From contig NZ_PKRP01000003.1 in the NCBI RefSeq assembly GCF_002855515.1, positions 682,001 through 746,000 on the forward strand: a stretch of 64,000 bases of DNA. The letters run 5' to 3'. The notes below the pieces were generated by a model. The model saw only the letters and a program-made list of their open reading frames with translations. It was not told where the DNA came from and did not search any database. Of this stretch, positions 1 through 10,030 are shown one piece after another. Within the stretch, counting starts at the first letter, position 1; the number at the start of each line of letters is the position of its first letter. The position numbers were made by a program, and so were the translations under genes. The stretch comes from Rhizobium sp. TH135. Its GTDB lineage: Bacteria > Pseudomonadota > Alphaproteobacteria > Rhizobiales > Rhizobiaceae.

Positions 1-824
<824 letters not shown>

Positions 825-914
825 GTCACGCCCTTCATTCAGGCCGGGAAGCCGGCCAATTTGCAAAATCAATGGCTTTTATCGCCCGGCTTCTTCCCTG
901 TCCAGCAGCCGCAA

Positions 915-949
915 CGAAAACGGCCGCGTCTCCAGGGAAACGCGGCCGT
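915..949 (-). terminator. Rho-independent terminator of recA
   Basis: A 10-bp GC-rich stem (ACGGCCGCGT / ACGCGGCCGT) with a 10-base loop is followed on the minus strand by TTTTCGTT. It lies about 30 bases past the recA stop codon and 90 bases before the alaS start. Confidence 0.8.
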
Positions 950-977
950 CAAAACTTTCAGATAACAGCGAAACGCC

Positions 978-2066
978 TTACGCGTCGTCGGCACCATCAC
1001 CGTCATTGGCATCCGGCCCGCCATTCTGCAGGAACTTCTCCGCAATCAGGCCGGCATTCTGGCGCAACGCCATCTCGATTTCCTGGGCCACGGGCGGATT
1101 GTCGCGCAGGAAGAGCTTGGCGTTTTCACGACCCTGGCCGAGACGCTGGCTGTTGTAGGAGAACCAGGCACCCGACTTCTCGACGATGCCGGCCTTGACG
1201 CCGAGGTCGACGAGTTCGCCGGTCTTCGACACGCCTTCGCCATACATGATGTCGAATTCGACCTGCTTGAAGGGGGGTGCCATCTTGTTCTTGACGACCT
1301 TGACGCGGGTCTGGTTGCCGACAACCTCTTCGCGATCCTTGACCGCGCCGATACGGCGGATGTCGAGGCGAACCGAGGCGTAGAACTTCAGCGCGTTACC
1401 GCCGGTCGTCGTTTCCGGCGAACCGAACATGACGCCGATCTTCATGCGGATCTGGTTGATGAAGATCACCATGGTCTTCGAGCGCGAGATCGACGCGGTC
1501 AGCTTGCGCAGCGCCTGGCTCATCAGACGGGCCTGCATGCCCGGCAGGCTGTCACCCATTTCGCCTTCGATTTCGGCACGCGGGGTCAGCGCTGCAACCG
1601 AGTCGACGACGAGAACGTCGATCGCGCCGGAGCGCACCAGCGTGTCGGTGATTTCAAGCGCCTGTTCGCCGGTATCCGGCTGCGAGATCAGGAGATTCTG
1701 CAGGTCAACGCCGAGCTTGCGGGCATAGATCGGATCAAGCGCGTGTTCAGCGTCGACGAAGGCGCAGATGCCGCCCTTCTTCTGGGCCTCTGCAATCGTC
1801 TGCAGCGCAAGCGTCGTCTTACCCGAGCTTTCCGGCCCGTAAATTTCAATGATGCGCCCCTTCGGCAGACCGCCGATGCCGAGCGCGATATCGAGGCTGA
1901 GCGACCCCGTCGAGACCGTCTCGACTTCGACCACGCTCTCGTTCGCGCCGAGCTTCATGATCGAGCCCTTGCCGAACGACCGTTCGATCTGCGAGAGCGC
2001 CGCTTCCAATGCCTTGCTTTTATCCACCGATTTGTCCTCTACAAGCCGCAAAGAATTCTGTGCCAT
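978..2066 (-). CDS. recA: Recombinase RecA
   Basis: RecA forms filaments on single-stranded DNA, drives strand exchange and triggers LexA self-cleavage in the SOS response. The 362-residue protein starts [20 protein letters not shown] and has the Walker A loop GPESSGKTT at about residues 77-85, the conserved segment with [12 protein letters not shown], and an acidic C-terminal tail (DGDGADDA), all standard for the family. The open frame extends 26 codons upstream, but that extension overlaps the promoter and does not resemble RecA, so the ATG at 2064-2066 is the start. The upstream region holds a sigma70-like promoter and LexA-box sequences, so regulation by LexA is expected. Confidence 0.98.
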   Translation of the reverse strand: MAQNSLRLVEDKSVDKSKALEAALSQIERSFGKGSIMKLGANESVVEVETVSTGSLSLDIALGIGGLPKGRIIEIYGPESSGKTTLALQTIAEAQKKGGICAFVDAEHALDPIYARKLGVDLQNLLISQPDTGEQALEITDTLVRSGAIDVLVVDSVAALTPRAEIEGEMGDSLPGMQARLMSQALRKLTASISRSKTMVIFINQIRMKIGVMFGSPETTTGGNALKFYASVRLDIRRIGAVKDREEVVGNQTRVKVVKNKMAPPFKQVEFDIMYGEGVSKTGELVDLGVKAGIVEKSGAWFSYNSQRLGQGRENAKLFLRDNPPVAQEIEMALRQNAGLIAEKFLQNGGPDANDGDGADDA

Positions 2067-2122
2067 TTGATCCACCTTTAGGTTATTGAGGCCGCATAGG
2101 CAATGAAGCCGCCGATGGGGAC

Positions 2123-2151
2123 TATGTACACTTTTTGTTCTCATTTTGCAA
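2123..2151 (-). promoter_or_regulatory. recA promoter with overlapping SOS operator elements
   Basis: On the minus strand TTGCAA (2146-2151) and TACATA (2123-2128) are separated by exactly 17 bases, a plausible sigma70 promoter about 60-85 bases upstream of the recA ATG. Two SOS-like elements overlap it: TTG-N11-CAA (2135-2151), the form described for the Rhizobium etli recA operator, and GAAC-N7-GTAC (2126-2140), one base away from the alphaproteobacterial GAAC-N7-GAAC box. The placement over the -35 and spacer would suit LexA repression. Confidence 0.65.
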
Positions 2152-2193
2152 GAGCATACGAAGTAGTTGATTTAAAACTATTTTCGCGGGAGT

Positions 2194-2208
2194 GTTCCAA
2201 ACATGTTC
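2194..2208. promoter_or_regulatory. Perfect alphaproteobacterial SOS (LexA) box GTTC-N7-GTTC
   Basis: GTTC (2194-2197) and GTTC (2205-2208) are separated by seven bases. This is an exact match to the direct-repeat LexA box known from alphaproteobacteria. It sits about 128 bases upstream of the recA start and about 100 bases upstream of the divergent psuK start, so it could act on either gene. An imperfect recA-proximal box lies at 2126-2140. Confidence 0.6.
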
Positions 2209-2308
2209 CACCATATCAGCGGTTGGCGATATGAGAACTGTGCGACCCGCATGCGGAAGCCTTGGGAACCACTTCGATTCGGTATTTGCGGGCTCCGGAG
2301 AGCGATAG

Positions 2309-3253
2309 ATGACCGTTGAAATCCTCGCCATTGGTGGCGCGCATATCGACCGCCGGGCACGCATATTCGGCGATACGAAGCCGGGCGCCAGCAATCCCGG
2401 GCAATGGTTCGAGGAAGCCGGCGGTGGCGTCTTCAATGCAGCCCGCAATCTCTCAAGGCTCGGTCGGGCCGTTCGCCTGATCGCACCCCGGGGTGGCGAT
2501 GCGGCCGGCCAGATGGTGGCGGAAGCAGCCGAGCGCGCTGGCCTCGACGATCAACCGGTGATGTTCCTCGATCGCGCCACGCCGAGCTATACGGCGATCC
2601 TGGAGCGCGACGGCAACCTGGTGATCGCGCTTGCCGATATGGCGCTTTATGATGCCTTCACGGCCCCCCGCCTGAAGGCGCGGTCTCTCCGCGACAGCTT
2701 GGCAAGCACAAGCCACGTGCTGACCGACGCAAACCTCCCCGCGGATACGCTGACCGCCCTCGCAAAAGCCTGCGACATTCATGGCAAGGGTCTTTCCGCG
2801 ATCGCCATCTCGCCAGCTAAGGTGGTCAAGTTCAAAGGCGCCCTGCCCCATATCAGCCACCTCTTCATGAATGGCGCGGAGGCCGAGGCCATTGCCGGAT
2901 CACGGCCGGAAAGAGCCGAGGACTGGCCGGGCCTGCTGCGTGCCCAAGGCCTTGCCGGTGGCACGGTGACCAGCGGCAGCGGCCCGACGGTCGCATTCGG
3001 TCCCGAGGGCATCGCGCTCATCGAACCCGTGCCGCTTGACGAGATCGCCGATGTAACCGGCGCCGGCGACGCGTTCGCGGCAGGCTTTCTGCATGCGAGG
3101 CTGAAGCGCGCCGACTTGACCGAGGCATTGCGCCACGGCACCGCGTCTGCGGCCATCACCCTCGCCTCATCCCACGCAACCGACGAAAATCTCTCCGAGG
3201 AACGGCTCAAGCGCCAGTTGGCTCTTGTCCCGCCTGCCCGTTTCCTGGCATGA
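2309..3253 (+). CDS. psuK: Pseudouridine kinase, PfkB family
   Basis: A 314-residue ribokinase-family sugar kinase. The PfkB N-terminal glycine-rich segment (GGGVFNAARNLSRLG) is present, and the C-terminal PfkB signature DVTGAGDAFAAGF with the catalytic Asp lies near residue 250. PfkB sequence alone does not give the substrate. The assignment rests on the next gene, psuG, 28 bases downstream on the same strand. Together they would phosphorylate pseudouridine to pseudouridine 5'-phosphate and then split it to uracil and ribose 5-phosphate. The start ATG at 2309 follows GGAGAGCGATAG, a usable ribosome-binding site. It is divergent from recA and shares the intergenic region with the SOS boxes. 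Confidence 0.85.
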   Translation: MTVEILAIGGAHIDRRARIFGDTKPGASNPGQWFEEAGGGVFNAARNLSRLGRAVRLIAPRGGDAAGQMVAEAAERAGLDDQPVMFLDRATPSYTAILERDGNLVIALADMALYDAFTAPRLKARSLRDSLASTSHVLTDANLPADTLTALAKACDIHGKGLSAIAISPAKVVKFKGALPHISHLFMNGAEAEAIAGSRPERAEDWPGLLRAQGLAGGTVTSGSGPTVAFGPEGIALIEPVPLDEIADVTGAGDAFAAGFLHARLKRADLTEALRHGTASAAITLASSHATDENLSEERLKRQLALVPPARFLA

Positions 3254-3281
3254 GAACCTGAATTTCTAGCGGAAGACCCCC

Positions 3282-4208
3282 ATGACCCGTTCCATCTCCC
3301 CCCTCCTTCCCATCACCTATTCGAGCGAAGTCAGCGCAGCCAAGCAGCGCGGCGCCCCGATCGTGGCACTCGAATCCACCATCATCACCCATGGCATGCC
3401 CTATCCCGGCAACCTGCAGATGGCCCGCAGCGTCGAGGACATCGTGCGCCAGCAGGGCGCCGTGCCCGCGACCATCGCCGTCATCAAGGGCGTGCTGCAT
3501 ATCGGCCTCGAGCCGGCTGAACTCGAAGCGCTGGCGCAGATGGAGCACGTGATGAAGCTCTCGCGCGCCGATCTTGCGTTTGCGATCGCCGAGCGCCGCA
3601 ACGGCGCAACCACGGTTGCCGCTACCATGATTGCCGCCTACCGCGCCGGCATCCATGTCTTTGCGACCGGCGGCATTGGCGGCGTGCATCGCGGCGCCGA
3701 GGAAAGCTTCGACATCTCGGCTGACCTCGAAGAACTGGCCCGAACCGCCGTCATCGTCGTATCGGCTGGCCCGAAGGCCATCCTCGATATTCCGAAGACG
3801 CTGGAAGTGCTGGAAACCCGCGGTGTGCCTGTCGTCACCTATGACAGCGAAGACTTCCCCGCCTTCTGGTCGCGCAGCTCCGGCCTCAAGAGCGTGCTTA
3901 ACCTGCAGAGCCCGGCGGCCATCGCCAATTTCCAGAAGATGCGCGACCAGCTCGGCATCGATGGCGGCATGCTGATCGCCAACCCGGTGCCGGAAGCTGA
4001 CGAAATCCCGCGCGAAGAGATGGAAATCTATATCAGCCGGGCCCTTGCCAACGCCGAACGCGACGAGATTGCCGGCAAGCAGGTCACCCCCTATCTGCTC
4101 GACAACATCTTCCACCTGACCGGTGGCCGCTCGCTGAAGACCAATATCGCGCTGGTCGAGAACAATGCGCGTCTGGCCGCCGAAATCGCCGTCGCCATGA
4201 ACGGCTGA
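3282..4208 (+). CDS. psuG: Pseudouridine-5'-phosphate glycosidase
   Basis: This enzyme breaks the C-C glycosidic bond of pseudouridine 5'-phosphate to give uracil and ribose 5-phosphate. At 308 residues it has the normal family length. The segment ALESTIITHGMP places Glu31 at the position of the active-site Glu of E. coli PsuG, and SAGPKAILD places Lys165 where the E. coli enzyme has its ring-opening Lys166. The family segments ATGGIGGVHRGAE and MLIANPVPE are also present. It forms a two-gene operon with the kinase and ends at a strong terminator. Confidence 0.95.
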   Translation: MTRSISPLLPITYSSEVSAAKQRGAPIVALESTIITHGMPYPGNLQMARSVEDIVRQQGAVPATIAVIKGVLHIGLEPAELEALAQMEHVMKLSRADLAFAIAERRNGATTVAATMIAAYRAGIHVFATGGIGGVHRGAEESFDISADLEELARTAVIVVSAGPKAILDIPKTLEVLETRGVPVVTYDSEDFPAFWSRSSGLKSVLNLQSPAAIANFQKMRDQLGIDGGMLIANPVPEADEIPREEMEIYISRALANAERDEIAGKQVTPYLLDNIFHLTGGRSLKTNIALVENNARLAAEIAVAMNG

Positions 4209-4231
4209 TAGCCAAAAATCACCTGACAATA

Positions 4232-4265
4232 AAAGAACCCGCCGGAGCCATCCGGCGGGTTCTTT
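4232..4265. terminator. Bidirectional terminator between psuG and cckA
   Basis: A 15-bp perfect stem (AAAGAACCCGCCGGA / TCCGGCGGGTTCTTT) with a GCCA loop. A- and T-rich flanks on both sides allow it to end both psuG (plus) and cckA (minus). Confidence 0.88.
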
Positions 4266-4298
4266 GTATCAGCAATATTCTAGCGTTCTAAGAAGCCA

Positions 4299-6920
4299 TC
4301 AGCCTTCGCCATCCAGCATTTCGCGCACAGCGACAGCGAGCTGCTTGAGCGAGAAGGGTTTCGGGAGGAAGCCGAACTTTGCGTCCGCCGGCAGGTTGCG
4401 GGCAAAGGCGTCCTCGGCATAACCCGAAACGAAGATGAACTTCAGGTCAGGATATTTCTTCCGCAACTCGGTGAGCAGGGTGGGGCCATCCATCTCGGGC
4501 ATGACGACGTCGGAGACGACGATGTCGACCGCGCCGTCGAGCTCTTCCATGATGTCGAGCGCTTCGACGCCGGAACCGGCCTCATGCACGGTGTATCCAC
4601 GCGTCTCGAGCATGCGCTTGCCGCCGCGCCGCACGGCCTCCTCGTCCTCGACGAGAAGCACCACGGCCGACTTGCCGGTCAGATCAGGCGCATCCTGCGC
4701 TTCGGCCTTCGCACTGGCCGTCGCAACGGTGATCGTGTCACCGCTGACGGAGGCCTGGACCTGTCCTTCGATAACCGGCTGAACCTCGGGCACATGACGC
4801 GGCAGGAAGATCCGGAAGGTCGTGCCCTTGCCGACTTCAGATTCCGGATAGATGTAGCCGCCGGATTGCTTGACGATGCCATAGACCATGGCAAGTCCGA
4901 GACCCGTCCCCTTGCCCACTTCCTTCGTGGTGAAGAAGGGCTCGAAGATCTTGTCCATGATCTCTGGCGCGATCCCGGTTCCGGTATCGGCGACTTCGAC
5001 CAGCACCATGTCTTCCGACGGCAGGCCGCGATAACCGAAGGCCACGGCCTCTTCGGCATCGACATTGCGGGTCGAGACGGTGATCGAGCCGCCATCCGGC
5101 ATGGCGTCGCGCGCATTGACACAGAGATTGATCAGCACCTGCTCGAACTGCGAGAGGTCCGTCTTCACCGGCCAGAGATCCCGGCCGTATTCGACCCTGA
5201 GCTTGACATTGCTGCCGGAGATCAGCCGGTCGACCAGCATCCTGAGATCGCCGATCACGTCGGTGAGGTTCAAGACGCTCGGCCGCATCGTCTGTTTACG
5301 CGAGAAGGCGAGCAACTGGCGCACAAGAACGGCCGCGCGGTTGGCATTGCGCTTGATCTCCATGAGATCGGCGAAGCTCGCATCCGAAGGCCGCGCCTGC
5401 AGGAGCAGGTGGTCGGAAGACAAGAGGATGGCCGTCAGCACGTTGTTGAAGTCGTGCGCGATACCGCCGGCCAGCGTGCCGACGGCATTCATCTTCTGCG
5501 TCTGCGCCATCTGCGCCTCAAGCGCCTTCTGGTCGGTCACGTCGACGGCGTAGACGATTGCAGCCTCTTCCGGGGCCTCGTCGCTCTGGTCGATGACGGC
5601 GTTCACGTAGAAGCGGAAATGCCTGATGTCATTGGTCGGATGACGGCTGTCGATCGGGGGGATGTCCCCCTGGCGGTCCATGGCCGCCGCGAGCGCCTCG
5701 CGGAAACCTTCCCGCTCCGTCTCGTGCAGCACCACCTCGATCAACCCGTGACGCTCGATCTCGTCGCGCGAGATGATATCGGCGAAAAGCTTCATGAAGG
5801 GGGCGTTGGTCCGAAGGATCCGACCTTCGCCATCGACGGAAGCAATGGCCATCGGCGTATTATTGAAGAAGCGGGTGAAGCGCATCGAGGCGACCGAATC
5901 CGACTGATCGCCGCCCTCGCCTTGGGCGCGTGACAGGACGATCGACCGGCTCTCGCCCGGTGCCCCATCCCGCGCCGCACGCACGCGATGGACGAGCCGC
6001 ACCGGAAGGCTCTGGCCGTTAACGCGACGCAGGTCGAGATCGAGCGTTTCGGTGCGCGCCTGACCAGGCTCGGCCTGGACGGAATTGATGAGCGCCATTC
6101 CCTCCCCGGCCACCAGATCGGAAATCGTCATGGAGCCCGGGTTGAACTGGGTGAGATCGACCCCCAGCCACTCGGCAAGCGTGGCGTTGAGATAATAGAT
6201 CTCACCCTTGCGCCCGGCGGAGAAGAAGCCGGCCGGCGCATGGTCGAGATAGTCGATCGCATGCTGCAATTCCTTGAAGAAACGCTCCTGGTCGTCGCGC
6301 TCGGCGGTGATGTCGGAAATCTGCCAGACATGCAGCGGCTTGCCGCGACCTTCGCCAGGCAGCAGCCGCGCCTTCAGGCGGTACCAGTGGGCGCCGGACC
6401 CATTGTTCGTCTGGTTGCCAAGCGGCTTCAGGAGCCGGAATTCCTCATGGCTGTCGCGCCCTTCGCGCAACCCATTGGTCAGGCGATAAAGCGCCTCGCT
6501 CGATTCGCGGTACCGGGAGAGCAGTGCCTCGAGGGTCTGCACTTCGGTAGCCGTGCGGGCGCCCGTCATCGTGCCATAGGCCACATTCGCATAGACGATC
6601 CGGCCTTCGCTGTCGGTGATCAGCGTCCCCTCAGGCTGGCTGGCCAGAAAGCGGCGCGCGAGCGTGTCGCTGTTGGACTGCGGCATCACCTCAACGAAAC
6701 CGATGACCGCCGACACGATGAAGAAGATGCCCATCATCGCGAGAATGCCGAGCACGCCCAGCACGACCTGGTTGTCCAACTGATCACGGAAGAAGATGAA
6801 GGCAGCGGAGGCCGCGATCAGCACGAGGGCAAGCAGCAGGATGCGCAACGCCATGCCGATGCCGCTGCGGCGATCGACCAAGGGGCCGTCTCCATCTCGT
6901 TCGTACTGCTGTCGTGTCAT
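4299..6920 (-). CDS. cckA: Cell-cycle hybrid sensor histidine kinase CckA
   Basis: CckA is the membrane hybrid kinase that feeds phosphate through ChpT to CtrA and CpdR and so sets cell-cycle progression. The 873-residue protein has two transmembrane segments near residues 20-45 and 52-78, several PAS-like regions, a HisKA domain with the phospho-acceptor in GGIAHDFNN (His489), an HATPase domain with N, G1 and G2 boxes (for example DTGTGIAPE), and a C-terminal receiver domain with [12 protein letters not shown] (Asp804). The start ATG at 6918-6920 gives [13 protein letters not shown]; the 68-codon upstream extension of the frame lacks similarity to CckA. It is convergent with psuG and divergent from the FliO-like gene. 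No ChpT or CtrA gene is in this window. Confidence 0.93.
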   Translation of the reverse strand: MTRQQYERDGDGPLVDRRSGIGMALRILLLALVLIAASAAFIFFRDQLDNQVVLGVLGILAMMGIFFIVSAVIGFVEVMPQSNSDTLARRFLASQPEGTLITDSEGRIVYANVAYGTMTGARTATEVQTLEALLSRYRESSEALYRLTNGLREGRDSHEEFRLLKPLGNQTNNGSGAHWYRLKARLLPGEGRGKPLHVWQISDITAERDDQERFFKELQHAIDYLDHAPAGFFSAGRKGEIYYLNATLAEWLGVDLTQFNPGSMTISDLVAGEGMALINSVQAEPGQARTETLDLDLRRVNGQSLPVRLVHRVRAARDGAPGESRSIVLSRAQGEGGDQSDSVASMRFTRFFNNTPMAIASVDGEGRILRTNAPFMKLFADIISRDEIERHGLIEVVLHETEREGFREALAAAMDRQGDIPPIDSRHPTNDIRHFRFYVNAVIDQSDEAPEEAAIVYAVDVTDQKALEAQMAQTQKMNAVGTLAGGIAHDFNNVLTAILLSSDHLLLQARPSDASFADLMEIKRNANRAAVLVRQLLAFSRKQTMRPSVLNLTDVIGDLRMLVDRLISGSNVKLRVEYGRDLWPVKTDLSQFEQVLINLCVNARDAMPDGGSITVSTRNVDAEEAVAFGYRGLPSEDMVLVEVADTGTGIAPEIMDKIFEPFFTTKEVGKGTGLGLAMVYGIVKQSGGYIYPESEVGKGTTFRIFLPRHVPEVQPVIEGQVQASVSGDTITVATASAKAEAQDAPDLTGKSAVVLLVEDEEAVRRGGKRMLETRGYTVHEAGSGVEALDIMEELDGAVDIVVSDVVMPEMDGPTLLTELRKKYPDLKFIFVSGYAEDAFARNLPADAKFGFLPKPFSLKQLAVAVREMLDGEG

Positions 6921-7177
6921 GAATGCCTCTTGCCTAAGCGCACGGATGATCCGACCTAGCGAGAATCGGCGCTGTCTCCTGTTTATCAATTTGCCGCAAC
7001 AGCAAAAAGCAAAGAAAGGCCCAGATGTGAGCGCAGAGCCGCTCCCCCACAGGAATGCCGCAATCCTGGCGGAGCATTTGGAACTTTGTTGCGTTATGGA
7101 CGCGATATCTTGGCGTCCGCGCAAGATTGCGGAAAGGGCCGTCTTCTGCCAGAAAGCCAGACAAAAGGAGCACGAAA

Positions 7178-8665
7178 ATGCTGGATGACCTGATCTCGGC
7201 CTATGGCGATCGTTTTCTCGTGGCGGCGCTGGGCGTCAGCCTTGCCTTGCTCTGCCTTTTCATCGTGCTCTGGATCCTGCGCAACCGGGCCCCGTCGCCC
7301 TTCGTCCGCGGCGGCCGCAACCGCCAGCCGCGCCTTCAGGTGCTGGACGCGGCGGCCATCGATACGCGCCGCCGCATCGTCCTGATCCGCCGTGATAATA
7401 TCGAGCACCTCGTGATGATCGGCGGCCCTACCGACCTCGTCATCGAAAGCGGGATCGGCGATGAACGCCCCTATCTGAGCGCACGACCAGTCAACCCGCA
7501 GGCCATGGACGAGCAGTCGGAATTGCCGAGCCCGGCCGTGGCACCGGCCCTTGCCGCGACAGACGCTGCAGCCCCTCGGATCGCCTCGCCGGCCGCAACG
7601 ATGAGCCCCGCCACCGAACCGGCCGTGAGACACCAGCCGGTTGCCGAGCCAGTGAAACCTGAACCGGTGGTCGCACAGACCCGGCCGCAGCCGGCTTCGG
7701 CACCAGGTGTCGAGCAACGACCAGCGGAACTGCGCTCGCAGCCGGTCCAGCCGCGGGCTCCCGAGCCTGCTCTCGAAAGACAGCCCGTCACCCCGCCAAC
7801 GCCGGTCTTGGCAACTGCCTTTGCCGCGGCACCTGCTGCCGTCGCAGCGCCCGTGCTAGCGGTGGAAAAACGGCCAGCAGAACCAGCGCAAACTCCGACG
7901 ATCGAAGTCGCACAGCGCCCCGCCCCGCCTATGGAAAAGCGGGTGGCGCCTGACGTTGCGCCGGTTCAGCCAACGGCCAGCGTCGAGCCAGTCATGGCAG
8001 TCTCCAACGCCGGGCCTTCCGATGCCGTTGTAACGCCGGTGGTGCTTGAGCCTGAGCTGACCGAAGCAGCGCCCGCCATCGAACCGCCAGCCAAGGCCGA
8101 AACGCTGGCGACAGAGACATACCGGATGGAACCGGTGGAGCCGGTCATGGCGCCGGAGATGGTTGAGCCCGCTCGCGAGGCAGAACGACCGGTCGCATCC
8201 GTGCAACACACCGCCCCGACCTTGCCGCCCGTCATCGATGCGCCCGCAGCAGAAGATCTGCTCGAAGCAGCGCGCCTGCGCGTCCTGGCTCCCGCCCCGT
8301 CTGCCGCACAGCCTCTGCCGTTTGAGGCCAAGCGCTACGAACCGGTTGCCGATCGCCGACCGGCGGCCAGCGAACCGGAAGCGCCGAGCCGCGATCTGAG
8401 CGATTTCGAACGCGTGCTCGAAGAAGAAATGGCTTTCCATCTCGCAGCCGATCCGGCCCCTGCGCCGAAGCCCGCTGCCGAGTTCTCGCAGCTCCTGCCG
8501 GAAACCCGGCCAGACCGGCCGCGCCTCCCGGCCTCGGCAATTCTTCCGGCAAATGGCCAATCTGATGCTGTAGCGCCGAATTCCGACAAGCAGGGTCAGG
8601 AACCCAACTTGCAGACGGAGATTGCGCGGATATTCGGGGAAATGTCGGCCAGCCGAAATCCCTAA
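7178..8665 (+). CDS. FliO-domain membrane protein with long proline/alanine-rich tail
   Basis: The 495-residue product starts MLDDLISAYGDRF after the ribosome-binding site AAAAGGAG. One transmembrane helix (about residues 12-30) is followed by a small cytoplasmic domain with RLQVLDAAAIDTRRRIVLIR and HLVMIGGPTDLVIE, which resembles FliO/MopB, a membrane part of the flagellar type III export gate. After about residue 110 comes some 380 residues rich in Pro, Ala, Val and Glu, low in complexity and probably disordered, ending in a short conserved-looking segment (LQTEIARIFGEMSA). Normal FliO is about 120 residues and sits in the flagellar cluster; no flagellar gene is nearby here. The role could be flagellar export or something unrelated that reuses this fold. 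Confidence 0.7.
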   Translation: MLDDLISAYGDRFLVAALGVSLALLCLFIVLWILRNRAPSPFVRGGRNRQPRLQVLDAAAIDTRRRIVLIRRDNIEHLVMIGGPTDLVIESGIGDERPYLSARPVNPQAMDEQSELPSPAVAPALAATDAAAPRIASPAATMSPATEPAVRHQPVAEPVKPEPVVAQTRPQPASAPGVEQRPAELRSQPVQPRAPEPALERQPVTPPTPVLATAFAAAPAAVAAPVLAVEKRPAEPAQTPTIEVAQRPAPPMEKRVAPDVAPVQPTASVEPVMAVSNAGPSDAVVTPVVLEPELTEAAPAIEPPAKAETLATETYRMEPVEPVMAPEMVEPAREAERPVASVQHTAPTLPPVIDAPAAEDLLEAARLRVLAPAPSAAQPLPFEAKRYEPVADRRPAASEPEAPSRDLSDFERVLEEEMAFHLAADPAPAPKPAAEFSQLLPETRPDRPRLPASAILPANGQSDAVAPNSDKQGQEPNLQTEIARIFGEMSASRNP

Positions 8666-8694
8666 CGAGGCCACCGAACACCTGCGCAAATAAA

Positions 8695-8717
8695 AAGACC
8701 CGCCGATGGCGGGTCTT
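8695..8717. terminator. Terminator between the FliO-like gene and dksA
   Basis: A 10-bp stem AAGACCCGCC / GGCGGGTCTT with a three-base GAT loop and A/T tracts on both sides. It lies between two convergent genes and can serve both. Confidence 0.82.
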
Positions 8718-8756
8718 AAATCTCCGATGACAGAAGAAGGTGCTAAGGCTTGAGCC

Positions 8757-9176
8757 TCACTCGTCGCGATAGACCTTTTCGCGACGCTCATGCCGCTCCT
8801 GGGCCTCGATTGACAGAGTGGCGATCGGACGGGCGTCGAGACGCTTGAGACCGATCGGCTCGCCGGTTTCCTCGCAATAGCCGTAGGTCCCGTCATCGAT
8901 GCGCTGCAAGGCGGCGTCGATCTTCGAGATCAGCTTGCGCTGACGATCGCGTGCCCGGAGTTCGATGGCCCTGTCGGTTTCGGATGAAGCCCGGTCTGCG
9001 AGGTCGGGATGATTGGCGCTTTCTTCCGCGAGATGGTCGAGTGTCTCGCGCGCTTCCCGAAGGATGTCGTTCTTCCATGCGATCAGCTTGGCTCTAAAAT
9101 AGGCCCGCTGGTTCGCGTTCATGAACTCATCGTCTTCCGAGAGCACATAATTGCTAAGATTGATCTTCTCACTCAA
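8757..9176 (-). CDS. dksA: RNA polymerase-binding transcription factor DksA, cysteine-depleted form
   Basis: DksA enters the RNA polymerase secondary channel and works with ppGpp to reset transcription. The 139-residue protein has a coiled coil with the tip motif D58-x2-D61-x-A63, needed for function in E. coli DksA, and a C-terminal globular region. The zinc site is gone: only Cys101 remains, and the other three ligand positions are Thr104, Ser122 and Ala125. Similar cysteine-poor DksA proteins are known in alphaproteobacteria such as Rhodobacter. I chose the TTG at 9174-9176 (MSEKINLSNY) because AGGAG lies seven bases before it; an ATG seven codons upstream has no such site. Confidence 0.92.
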   Translation of the reverse strand: MSEKINLSNYVLSEDDEFMNANQRAYFRAKLIAWKNDILREARETLDHLAEESANHPDLADRASSETDRAIELRARDRQRKLISKIDAALQRIDDGTYGYCEETGEPIGLKRLDARPIATLSIEAQERHERREKVYRDE

Positions 9177-9211
9177 CGCGATTCTCCTGAAGAACATCTC
9201 AATGGGCGGGT

Positions 9212-9240
9212 GTATAACCTTTCAAGGCAACCGGTTCAAG
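9212..9240 (-). promoter_or_regulatory. Probable sigma70 promoter of dksA
   Basis: On the minus strand CTTGAA (9235-9240) and TTATAC (9212-9217) are separated by exactly 17 bases. This fits the rhizobial housekeeping consensus CTTGAC-N17-CTATAT and lies about 35 bases upstream of the TTG start. Confidence 0.6.
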
Positions 9241-9451
9241 CCTTCTGACTGTTTCGAAGCCATTTTTAAATCTGTTACATTTTTCATCTAAATTTCTATT
9301 TTTTAAGCATAATTTGCTTGAGTACTGACGCCGGATATACAGCAACCCACCACGATAGGATGATGAGCGCATTCGCCGCGCATGGTTGACGGCAAGGCAC
9401 AAGAACCGGTACTTCAGTGACCAGCACCATCTCACGCGGAATGTCCAACGG

Positions 9452-9946
9452 ATGACGCCCTCCATTCAGCCTCCCCAGCGCATCTATCTGCTGCGCCACG
9501 CGAAATCCGGTTGGGCCGAGCCAGGTGGCCGCGATTTCGATCGAAGCCTGTCAGATGCGGGCTTCGCCGAGGCCGAACTCCTGGCCGAGACCGCCGCCGA
9601 CAAGCAGTATCGTCCCGATCTCGTGGTCTGCTCGACCGCAAAGCGCTGCCGGCAGACCGCCGACGCTATCAATCGGGTATTCTCGGGCCTCGTAGAGTTC
9701 CGCTATGTCGATGCACTCTACAACGCCCCGGCAGAGGCCTATCTGGAGATCGCCGACTCTACACGCGGCGTCGAGGCGCTGATGCTTGTCGGGCACAACC
9801 CGGCGATCGAGGAGGTCTTTGCCCGGCTGTGCGGCAACGACGTGATGGCAAGGACGGTGCCGGAAGGCTATCCCACCTCGGGTCTCGCCGTAATCGACGC
9901 CATGGGCGACGAGGCCTATCGGCTGCGCGACTTTCTGGTCGGCTGA
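9452..9946 (+). CDS. SixA-type histidine phosphatase family protein
   Basis: The 164-residue protein belongs to the histidine phosphatase (phosphoglycerate mutase-like) superfamily. The catalytic RHG-type motif is IYLLRHAKSGWAEPG near the N-terminus, followed by CSTAKRCRQTA and the second catalytic His in LMLVGHNPAIEE. Its small size and lack of inserts match SixA-like phosphohistidine phosphatases; the true substrate cannot be read from the sequence. The ATG at 9452 places the RHAKSG motif about 12 residues in, as usual. The 275-base upstream gap is very AT-rich and is shared with dksA. Confidence 0.85.
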   Translation: MTPSIQPPQRIYLLRHAKSGWAEPGGRDFDRSLSDAGFAEAELLAETAADKQYRPDLVVCSTAKRCRQTADAINRVFSGLVEFRYVDALYNAPAEAYLEIADSTRGVEALMLVGHNPAIEEVFARLCGNDVMARTVPEGYPTSGLAVIDAMGDEAYRLRDFLVG

Positions 9947-10030
9947 CGGTTTGTCAGGCGCGCAAAGCCTGCCTCTTTTTTGCGCCGCAACCGACGCCTA
10001 TATGGGAGATCAAGTTATCTGAACTCTCTC

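Noticed and set aside
2067..2144. A 26-residue N-terminal extension of RecA
   Set aside because: The extension covers the -10/-35 promoter and SOS elements and does not match RecA; the ATG at 2066 gives the family N-terminus.
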